DNA from: Cristatella mucedo
Lineage: Eukaryota > Bryozoa > Phylactolaemata > Cristatellidae
Direction of reading: 5' to 3'
Assembly: GCA_009760855.2 (NCBI GenBank)
Contig: WPIO01000038.1
Coordinates: forward strand, 3,434,501 to 3,498,500
Length of the DNA stretch: 64,000 bases
The notes under the pieces were generated by a model that was given only the letters and a program-made list of their open reading frames with translations, did no database searches and was not told the origin of the DNA. The position numbers and the translations under genes were made by a program. Positions within the stretch are counted from its first letter, which is position 1; the number at the start of each line of letters is the position of its first letter. Positions 55,937 to 64,000 of the stretch are shown here, in pieces.

Positions 55937-56399
55937 GCTAAATGACGATAAAACTTACTTACTAGTTATGGGAAAACCCAGTGTGATTAAGAAATTGGAA
56001 AGGCTGAGGCTCAAAATTGGCTCTGCCAGCATATCTCCTGTCGAATCAGAGCGAAATCTAGGTGTCATATTCCAAAGCGACCTCTCGTTAGACGACCATA
56101 TCAGCTCCACGGTCAAATCTGCCTATTTTCAGCTTCATAATATTGCTAAAATTCGGGCTTGTTTAGATAAGGATACCACATCTGAGTTGGTCCATGCATT
56201 CGTGACATCCCGTCTCGACTTCTGCAACTCACAGCTTACTGGCCTACCGGCATGTGCGATCAGGCGATTGCAGCTGGTGCAAAACTCTTATCTTAAAAAC
56301 ATCTTATCGAATCATTTAGTGGGCCCCTGTGATCTGTCATTTATGCACTTGTGCGTGCTGACACTGTGCATGCTGCAAGTAACCATATTTGTATGCTGA
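55933..56399 (+). pseudogene. LINE reverse transcriptase, C-terminal part
   Basis: Continues after the one-base shift: [20 protein letters not shown], then [20 protein letters not shown] and [20 protein letters not shown]. After QLVQNS the sequence jumps to the element's 3' region, so the AWNSLP segment is deleted. Confidence 0.82.
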
Positions 56400-56564
56400 C
56401 CCTGTGCATGGCACCCCTAACCATGTTATTCTTGTTTTTTTTTATAAAGTATGCTACCACTAACCATTCGGTCGTACTTCAGGGAATTAAAGGGAATGTA
56501 AAGTTCCCAGAAAGTCATTGAGGTCCTCGAGGGGACTATATCTAATGCATTTTATTTATGGCAG

Positions 56565-56818
56565 CATTTATGGGGTCCCTTAGATTCGTCTTTTATGTGC
56601 TTATGCTCGCTAAAACTGTTGCATGTTGCCACTAACCACATTTGCATGCTGACCCTGTGCATGTCACCCCTAACCACGTTATTCATGTTGTTTATCAAGC
56701 ATGATATTACTCACCATTCAATCGCGTTTCCCTTTGCAGCAAATGTAAAGCACCTAGAAAGAGATTTGAGTTCTCTGAAGGCACTTTATCAAGTGTATTA
56801 TTGTTATTATTATTATTA
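56565..56818 (+). mobile_element. L2 LINE 3' end with (TTA)n
   Basis: Complete 3' UTR: 'gctgaccctgtgcatgtcac', 'ttatcaagcatgatattactc', 'gtaaagcacctagaaagag', 'gcactttatcaagtgtatta', then TTA repeats to 56,822. Confidence 0.87.
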
Positions 56819-56822
56819 TTAT

Positions 56823-56964
56823 TCGTGTTGTTGTTTATCAAGCATGATATTACCACTCACCATTCGATCGTGTTTACTTCACAGCAAATGTAAAGCACCT
56901 AGAAAGAGATCGAGTTCTCTGAGATCGCTTTATAAAGTGTATAATTATTATTATTATTATTATT
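56823..56964 (+). mobile_element. L2 LINE tail, second tandem copy
   Basis: The last 130 bp of the family again ('tatcaagcatgatattaccactcacc', 'ctagaaagagatcgagttc', (ATT)n), directly after the previous copy's tail. Confidence 0.85.
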
Positions 56965-57080
56965 CACGACCAAAGTCGTGGGTTGGAATCCAACGGGGTG
57001 GGAGGAGGCGATCATCTTTTGCCAACTGCAAGAGGGGGCTATAGCTTTTAAGGCTCTTCTGCCACTACTAGAGCTCACTG
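56965..57080 (+). mobile_element. SINE1 fragment
   Basis: 'cacgaccaaagtcgtgggttgg', B-box-like GGTTGGAATCC at 56,982-56,992, 'gcgatcatcttttgccaactg' and 'ttttaaggctcttctgccac'. 5' head and 3' end truncated. Confidence 0.7.
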
Positions 57081-57261
57081 CCTGTGGACTCGCGTCGCTG
57101 GGTCATTGCAGAATCACTCGTCTATTACACGTCACTCCCGGAAGTATTGGTCGCCATCTAGCCACGCGACGGAGGTAAGGACGGAGGACTTTCTCGCTTT
57201 AATTAGTAGAGATACTAACGAGGCTACTTAATCAGCTAATATTGATTTATTTATATTATTT

Positions 57262-57400
57262 ATTTGGCTTGAAGCATAGAAGAGTCAGGAGAGCAGTTGA
57301 GGTAGTGAGTAGCTCGGAAGTAGCAGCTCACGACCGCTGAAAAGGATGAGCCATAGTCGGCAGCAGGAGAGTAATGCTTCGCAGATTCTTCAAGTTGAGT
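57262..57400 (-). mobile_element. second LINE family, short reversed fragment
   Basis: 'gaagcatagaagagtcaggag', 'agcagttgaggtagtgagtag' and 'cggcagcaggagagtaatgc' match 12,175-12,285 closely. Confidence 0.8.
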
Positions 57401-57477
57401 CAAACAGGACTAAGTGCACCGTCGAGGGGATAGGCTAAAAATCGGACCACACACAAGGGTTTTTGATAGCTGCTTAG

Positions 57478-59716
57478 CTGTACCGGTAAAACAGCTGTTT
57501 TTCGCCCGAAATAAGAAAATAGTAAACAGCTGTCTTTGTCTGTTTTACTGTTTTTAACGGACACATTTTTTTATGTAAAAAGATTCTAAAAATGAAACTC
57601 TCCCTTCACTGTGGATATGAAACATGTAAAGTAAAATAAATTATTTTGTAAATTACCTTTGAACGTGTAAGCGATTTGATATGGTTATTTTACCGCATTG
57701 GCCAAAAACTGAATGAGTATAATTTTAAAAATATAGGACCATATTAATTAAATTGATCATGACATCAATAAATATTAATTTTTTAAGCCATGTCTTCAGT
57801 TCGGGAATACGTCGCAAAACGCAAAGAATTCAATTAAAGTAGAGCTAGAAAGTCAATATGCACGATGCAATAAAATCATCAAGTTTTCTGGAAATCCCAT
57901 GGCAACATTGAAGAACTGTCTGGAAACATTAGGAATTTATTTTGATAACACTGCTGAAGGGTGTACATCATGAAAAATAAAAGAACAAAAATGATTGCAA
58001 ACTTCCTGGGGAGAAAGAGTTTACAGGAGATTTTTATCGATCTGGCTACTGGTAGAATATCGATAAGAGCTATCACTAGAAACATGTATATACGGCAATC
58101 AATCTCACAGGACGGATTCAAACTTCTAGCGAACGAAAGTGATGTGATAAAGCTGATGCAGGATGATTACGAAGAAAAGAGAAACAGAACGATTGCCGAC
58201 ATCAAGGGAAAATTCGAGAGAGGAGTAAAGTTAGCATTACTGTGATCAATACACAGCCTGTGAGAACGTCGACTCTTGGTGTCAGCATTCATGAGAGCGG
58301 CGATTAAACAACAATCAATGCGGGTCTTGTTCGCACATTTGGTAAGCGCACTGCCCTCGATATGGTCGAATTAATTAAACAGTATTTGAGCGTGTTTGAA
58401 TAACAACGGAGAGGGATTTGGTAGGATCTACTCAGGGCGGCTGCAGTAAATAAGAAAGGCATTAGCCACATCGGTGTCATCGGACAGTTCTGCTTAAACT
58501 ACGGTCTGCACTGAGGAGTATGTCACACATTGTACAAGCAGAGTACTGAGGAAGACAATTTAAACCTGGATAGTGACGACATTGATGAAATAAAAAATGT
58601 TGAAGCAGGTTCGGACTTGGAAGTGATGAGCGGTGAAACTACAAAAGAAGACGTCATTTACCACGATCTGCACACGAAAACACGTAAGCTCATTGAATTC
58701 AATAAAAAATCAACTGTTCGAAGTAATATCTTTATATCCAAAGCAAAAGCTGAATTCGGACTCGAAATTGACTTGCATCTTAACGTGAAGACGCACTGAA
58801 AATCCATCCCAACAATGTTAGAGCCGCTATTAAATAAAGACGTCGCCATCCGAAAGATAATAACCGAATTCATGGCGCTGGAAATGATTTAGACATTGGA
58901 TTTTGGCGCTCCCAAAACTCTTCTGAAGGCGGTAGAACCTGTGAAACTCGTTGTTGAGAATCTAAGTCAAGAACACTTGACGTTACTGAGTGATGACACA
59001 GTTTTAGAATTCGCGTTCAACAAGCTCTCTAACCTGTATAGTGACATTAGTACCAAGCTCATGAAAAAGTTGAAGTGTCACGTTGAAGAGCGATTGAACA
59101 AAGGTGTCATGAACCTCTTGTACAATCTCAAAGATCCATCTGTCGCCCGGTCAAAAACTGCGCTAAATTTCACAGGAAATCTAGCGGCTCGTCTATTTGA
59201 AGTCAAAAATGAAGAAGTTGTCATGGAGCAATCGTCAAATGATGCTGAAAGTGTGAACTTATCTCTTCAAGATTAATTAAACTAATTGCATCAAAAAGAT
59301 GGATCGTCAATTGCAGTCAGAGGGCAAAACAATTTCCAATGATTCACTCCAAATTCAAGCTCTTCAGGAACTCTGGCCAGCACACTTAAAATATTCAAAA
59401 ATTGTACATCACAATTCTATCCATTAAACCGACATCAACAAACGTTGAAATTTGTTTCGGTCTGTACGAGTTTCTGTACAAAAATAAGGTCGCGTCTCAA
59501 TGGCAAGTTGCTTAACGTACTCTTAATCTTGAATACTATTATTAGAAGTAAAAATACTCTTATTTAGAAATTATTACTAAAGATATATGATAAAACAACG
59601 TTTAGCACAGAAATAAACTATTGCCTTTAAAATTAGGGGGAAATGGGAAAAAACAGCTGTTACTGGCTGTTTTTTGAATATTAAAAAAAACAGTAACAGC
59701 TGTTTTCGCTACTTTT
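57478..59716 (+). mobile_element. degenerate hAT-like DNA transposon
   Basis: An AT-rich island unlike the GC-rich flanks. Both ends carry two copies of the palindromic block AAACAGCTGTT (57,489-57,500 and 57,524-57,534; 59,651-59,661 and 59,694-59,705), about 35-45 bp apart, which I take as terminal or subterminal binding sites. Between them are broken frames resembling a BED-finger hAT transposase. Exact ends and the 8-bp target duplication expected for hAT were not found. Confidence 0.6.
57790..59276 (+). pseudogene. hAT-like transposase remnant
   Basis: Broken into at least four pieces. At about 57,850-57,935 ARCNKIIKFSGNPMATLKNC resembles a BED finger with lost Cys/His residues. Frames 57,961-58,245 (QSISQDGFKLLANESDVIK) and 58,530-58,799 follow. 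The last, 58,896-59,276 (KTLLKAVEPVKLVVENLSQE, then HVEERLNKGVMNLLYNL), looks like the C-terminal half of BED-hAT proteins, with the L-x-P-x-K/E-L-x-x-E-x-L-S pattern. Assignment is from family pattern memory; the short C-terminal dimerisation block is not obvious. Confidence 0.5.
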
Positions 59717-59767
59717 AGGCAACCATAGACTACACCCACTGCCCAGAGAACAGGCCAAAATTGGTTC

Positions 59768-59935
59768 CTGGATCGTAGCCCAGAAGTTAGGTGCTCGCTC
59801 TTCACGACCCGGGTGGTGGGTTCGAATCTTGATGTGAGCGATCATTAATTCGTACTGAAAGCGGTGGTGATGGACGTTAAGGCTCTTCAGTCGCTATATA
59901 ATAAGGATGTTGAATCAGCTAACTTGATTGTCATT
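59768..59935 (+). mobile_element. SINE1 copy with A and B boxes
   Basis: A-box-like TAGCCCAGAAG near 59,777 and B box GGTTCGAATCTT at 59,819-59,830, then 'gtgagcgatcattaattcg', 'gttaaggctcttcagtcgc' and the end 'gttgaatcagctaac'. It begins just beyond the end of the hAT-like element. Confidence 0.82.
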
Positions 59936-60674
59936 AGTATTATCACAGGTGGCGCATACAGACTGCCCAGATGCTAGACCAAGTGCTTCAGCACGAACGC
60001 ACTTCTTCCAATGACACAACGGATCAGAAACTTCCCCGTCCCTCTCCGTTTGATTGGTGTCTACTAGCGGCAACCCATTCTCTTAAGCAACTTATTGCAT
60101 GTCACCCTTTGTTGCCATGAAAATCGGCTCGCGTCAATGCCTAATAAACATGCCTGTCGGTTCACAACCCTCTAAGATTCTTCCAACGTGACTCTATAAC
60201 GTTCTCCTTTCCAATCGCATATTTTCGAAAAAGCGCCAAGTTATACCTCTTAATAAAATTCTGTTGAAAGAGCCGAAACCAGGTGCTCCAGAAAACCTTA
60301 ATGCGGATGACCTCTGAATGCGAAATGACATTTGAATGCGGGGCTTGACACCGGACAACTGACAATTCAGGCAACCGTCGAACTGAGGCAGTCTGGTAGA
60401 TTCCTGCTACATTGCTGCTGTTGCCCATTGCTTAACTTCGCTACTCATTGTACATCACGATCGTGAGCCAGAGCGAAAGCAAGGCAGGCTACTTCTTTTA
60501 GTTGAGCTGTACATAGCAAGCAGGCGTACAAATTAGTCTGCATCTATATCGAGATGGTACGAAGTATGCAGGTAGTAATCTGTTTCGTGATTACCACAAA
60601 CATTTATTAGAAACAATTCAGCCGGAGTGAGCTATGAAGCAAAGCCAACGGGTCTACGCACCCAGAGAGACGGC
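59936..60674. other. intergenic DNA, nothing recognised
   Basis: No supported gene or repeat family. Confidence 0.4.
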
Positions 60675-60805
60675 GTCCACACTTCACGACCCGGGTCGTG
60701 AGTTCGAGTCCACTAGCAGGCAACTCTGCGTTGCCCGCTGAAAACAGGAAGCAGCCACTGTGGCTCCTCTGTAGCTTCGTAAATTAGTCCGTTGCATCAG
60801 CAGGC
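60675..60805 (+). mobile_element. diverged SINE1-like copy
   Basis: 'cttcacgacccgggtcgtgag' and B box GTTCGAGTCC near 60,711-60,720 fit the family, but the body ('gttgcccgctgaaaacagg') is only loosely similar. Confidence 0.5.
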
Positions 60806-61874
60806 CTTTACTTACCGTGGACGCAGTCATCTTCTCCGTTCCCTTCGCCCCCGACGATAAAGTTTTTCTTCATATCGGCGAAGGCGTTCTAAAATAGCAC
60901 AAAACGCCGAGAGTCCCAAAGCGTCCGAGCACTGTGCGCTCTGGAAGTCACGAAGCAATCGAGTACTTGGCGCCCAGGAGTGTGTCGCCAAAAGCTTCCA
61001 GCGGCAGCAGCATCGCTTGGCAACTGCAAAGCCGCTTAGCCTCGATGCAAACAGCTGCTCGACTGGCTCCAAGAGGAGGTCAGCCGAAACTGCACGCTGC
61101 CTGTCGCAGCAGCTAAGATGGATGGCAGCTGACACGTGACAGCCGTCCGATAGCTCATCCGCCGTTGATCGGCTAGCTATTCGCGTGCGACTGGGCATAC
61201 GTGATCATCGGTCGCATTATTGATCTTTGAGAAAATGGTTCACCAGTCTTGGCAGCGGGCGGATCCATCAGACCAGAGTATTCTTACCAAAGCTTAGCCG
61301 TTTACCGTTTCGCTTTACGCATCATTAGCATGCTACTTCGACCCGAAATGAAGAAAATAGAAAACTTAAATTCGCCTCGTTATGTTAGAACCATTTGGCG
61401 TTTATATAGGATTTTTTATATGCTCGCCGACTCGATATCGATGTTTACACCGCAAACAAAGCCACCAGAGAAGGACTCCTTTTGCGATCGCGAAGTATTT
61501 CAAACGAATATCTGCCATGCAACAGGCAATTGCCCTGACCAATATCGCAGGTAAGGCGCAAGTACTGCTTCGATTGTAGAATTAGAGGCTACAGTGGATG
61601 GATATCGATGTAACTACTTCGACTTATAAGTTGAATTAGCACTTACCTCCACCCCCTGCCCCACCAGAGGCAGAGGCAAAAGTAAGCCTCGTCGGCATCG
61701 GGAGCGTTGACTCCGACATTCCACGTAAAAGTCTAGCTCCGTGCCTTACTTTGGTCAACTCGGTCAAAAGATATTCTGGTTAGGTGGTCGAAACAAAGAA
61801 TGATATGGGACTAGCGTGTGTGACCAAGTGCAGGTCGGTGCCTGCTGTAGGACTCGAGCCGAATCAGAAGGGTT
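60806..61874. other. intergenic DNA, no convincing gene
   Basis: Open frames at 60,827-61,198 (-, 123 codons) and 61,249-61,554 (+, 101 codons) show no domain, signal peptide or convincing splice context. They could be parts of an unrecognised gene, but I see nothing to support it. Confidence 0.35.
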
Positions 61875-62540
61875 CTCAAATACTGTAACTTCTGGCTCTC
61901 GTTTCGACTTCTGTAGCTCACTGCTTGCTGGTCTACAGGCTGCCTATGCAATCAGGCGCTTGCAGCTGGTGCAAAACTCTGCAGCTAGGCTTGTTTGTCG
62001 TGAGCGTCGCAGATGCCACATCACACCACTTCTCAATGACCTGCACTGACTCCCAGACAAACAATGCATCGACTTCAAGGTTCTGTTACTAACTGTTAGG
62101 TCCTTTCATTATTTGGCTTCAGCGTACCTATCCGATCTATTCCCCACCAGGCTAAGCATTGCTTTTCGGAATCTAATCGTTTACCTATACCTCGTACGAA
62201 CCTCAAATCCTTTGGAGATCCATGTCTTTAGTTCGTATGCTTCCAAAGCCTGGAACTCACTTCTGACGCGTCACGACATTCCCTGACTTGACGATATTCA
62301 AAAGGAAGCTAAAAACGCATCTATATATCGTAGCATTTTGTGGGATCGTGTAATTCGTCATTTGCGTGCTGTCACTAACCATATTCTACATGTTGACTCT
62401 GTGTACGTCACCTCTATCCATGTTATGCTAGTTGGCATTGAGTATGCTACCACTAATAATTTAATCATTCTTTGCAGCAAATGTAAAGTGCCTAAAAAGA
62501 GATTGGGTTCTCTGAGGGCGCTACAACAGCTATAATAATT
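61875..62540 (+). mobile_element. L2 LINE 3' third
   Basis: Plus-strand frame SGSRFDFCSSLLAGLQAAYA, then [20 protein letters not shown], followed by the 3' UTR ('cgtgctgtcactaaccatat') and tail 'agattgggttctctgagggcgctac'. Moderately decayed. Confidence 0.85.
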
Positions 62541-63134
62541 AATCTGAGCATCCAATTAAGAATAGGCTAAAATTAGTATGCCATATCAACTTTCTATATG
62601 ACTATTGCATTTCAAAAGCTAGCCTGTATTATTACGCGATGTGAGTTATACTATGCGCTTATTTGTTCTAATAAATACTCTTAGATAATGAATATCTATT
62701 TAATCCGGCATTTCTTCAATTTTTTTGCGAATTTTTGTCGTTGGGCGCTCTTGCCCTGCACGGTTTGTCGCGTTACCGATACCGGCATTTACTAATCTGA
62801 GGCACATACGTTGACCAGCTGAAAGTTTTATCCGGAAGGTGGACTGACTGCACAGCAGGCGGCGCCTGCTGACATGCCACTTGCACAGGCATGGTACTGT
62901 CGTGTTGGCCATATGGCGCTTGTATTCTTAAATTCTGGCTGACTCTGCAAGGACCGCTGATTTTCGTACAAGAGGCTCAAAATAACAGCTGAAAACTAGA
63001 CCAGGGTAGACTGTCGTGAACTATCGGCTCGCATTTAGTCAAAGATTATTAAAATACGGTGGCAAGTTTACAGAAATGGAAAAATCATGAGAGCTATAAA
63101 GCAAAAGCTATACGGCAAAACCTTTAAACCGCAT
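62541..63134. other. intergenic DNA, nothing recognised
   Basis: AT-rich at first; no supported gene. Confidence 0.4.
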
Positions 63135-63262
63135 TGAGCAGGCCAGCGATCAGGTGCTCGCCCCGACCAAGGTCTGGCTGAGGTCGTGGGCTCGAGCCCC
63201 GAGGCATATGTGAAGCGCCTGAATAGAGATTAAGTTCTCTTGGGGCGCTATATAAATGAATT
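63135..63262 (+). mobile_element. SINE2 copy (tRNA head, L2-like tail)
   Basis: 'caggtgctcgccccgacc', B-box-like GGCTCGAGCCC at 63,189-63,199, 'gaggcatatgtgaagcgcctg', then 'agagattaagttctcttgggg' and 'cgctatataaatga'. Same order as 11,715-11,860, with a decayed A box. Confidence 0.78.
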
Positions 63263-63710
63263 ACTTTAAATGAATTATATTAAGATAGTAAGCTAAGAGC
63301 TTAGAGCTTTGGCTCGAGCAAAGATGTCTGTTACCCTGATCGGCCAGTAACTGGCTTCGATACGGTTATGCTATAACCTCACGCTTACTGAGCAAGAAAA
63401 TGGCTCAGTAGCCTTCGCCTAGATTAATGATTTGCACCATAGCAGCCTGGTGGCTGCTGCTCCTAGCTCAGCTTCCAGTAAAGGGGTGTGGTGAGTAAAG
63501 CCATCCATCGGGCGCTGCCTTCCGGTGGCATGCCAGTAGCTTGCCTTTGTTAGGCCAGGTTTAGTGCATCACTCAGATGCTATGGTCATCATCAGGAGCA
63601 GCTTTCCAGGAATGACAACGATGTGCAGTCAGCCTTCGAGCGAACGGTAACATCATTACTTGATCTATCAGACTTTTTAAGTAGACGGGCAATATTCAGT
63701 GTATGTGACA
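63263..63710. other. intergenic DNA, nothing recognised
   Basis: No supported gene or repeat. Confidence 0.4.
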
Positions 63711-63833
63711 GGAGAGAGAAAATAGAGGTGAGAAAAATCTCACGAGAGAAGTGAGAGAGGAGAGAAAAAATTGAAGAAGAGAGAGAAGAAGAGATACAGA
63801 AACGGAAAAAGAAAAAAAGGAAACAGAAAAATT

Positions 63834-63864
<31 letters not shown>

Positions 63865-63885
63865 AAGAGAGGGGAGAAGAAAATG
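63711..63885. repeat. (GA)-rich microsatellite
   Basis: Imperfect GAGA/GAAA purine tract ending with 'gagagagagagagaaagagag'. Purine strand is on plus. Confidence 0.85.
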
Positions 63886-64000
63886 AGAGCTGAGCTCAGC
63901 CAGCCGTGCCAGAACTGGCCTGGCTACTAGTGCTGGTGCTAATCAAGAAATAACATTGACGGCAGGCATTGCAAGCTATCTAAAGCTCTGCTATATCGAC

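Larger units (their letters stand above)
55116..56545 (+). mobile_element. L2 LINE copy, reverse transcriptase and 3' end
   Basis: Starts near 'aatcaaagacgacaacaagtcc' and runs to a tail near 56,545. It encodes most of the reverse transcriptase but lacks the endonuclease. The 3' UTR is present but the ATT tail is degraded. Confidence 0.88.

Noticed and set aside
60827-61198. 123-codon Cys-rich minus-strand frame
   Set aside because: No signal peptide, motif, splice context or homology recognised; a chance frame in GC-rich DNA is as likely.
61249-61554. 101-codon plus-strand frame
   Set aside because: Looks less biased than most shadows, but no domain or flanking exon signals were found.

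Overview
The window is animal (metazoan) nuclear DNA, very probably from an invertebrate. Genes are split by kilobase introns with GT-AG (once GC-AG) junctions, promoters look eukaryotic, and most of the DNA is microsatellite, LINE and SINE sequence. There are no operons, Shine-Dalgarno sites or bacterial genes. I cannot fix the phylum. Two host genes can be supported; nearly everything else is repeats or decayed intergenic and intronic DNA.

Region 1 (about 3,490-34,215, + strand) is one ten-exon gene for a secreted zinc carboxypeptidase of family M14A. I joined the exons by hand: 3568-3740, 15268-15349, 17444-17580, 18639-18720, 19558-19779, 30142-30252, 30617-30755, 31977-32179, 32367-32457 and 33953-34215. 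All junction phases agree and give 500 codons plus a stop. The product has a signal peptide, an activation propeptide ending in a polybasic cleavage region, and a full catalytic domain. Asp421, at the position equivalent to residue 255 of bovine carboxypeptidase A, suggests carboxypeptidase B-type specificity for C-terminal Lys/Arg. Intron 1 (11.5 kb) and intron 5 (10.4 kb) hold CT tracts, LINEs and SINEs. A (GCC)41 tract lies beside exon 3 and a (CTG)34 tract follows the stop codon.

Region 2 (34,216-44,351) has a tandem duplication, a CA/CT microsatellite, and a near full-length L2-clade LINE on the minus strand (about 38,336-41,937) with endonuclease and reverse transcriptase split by a frameshift, followed by decayed LINE pieces.

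Region 3 (44,352-46,600, - strand) is the main coding exon of a glomulin (GLMN) homologue, the RBX1-binding inhibitor of cullin-RING ubiquitin ligases. Almost the whole protein lies in this single GC-rich exon; the first exon is not resolved.

Region 4 (46,601-64,000) is a repeat graveyard: nested L2 LINEs in both orientations (mainly 48.7-50.0 and 53.1-57.0 kb), tRNA-derived SINEs, a 1-kb GA array, and an AT-rich degenerate hAT-like DNA transposon (about 57.48-59.72 kb).

Two SINE families can be separated. SINE1 has tRNA-like A and B boxes and its own tail. SINE2 has a tRNA-like head and a 3' end matching the L2 LINE tail, which suggests it uses the LINE machinery. An 800-bp inverted duplication places one arm in intron 3 and the other in intron 5 of the carboxypeptidase gene, so exons 4 and 5 lie between arms that could pair in the pre-mRNA.
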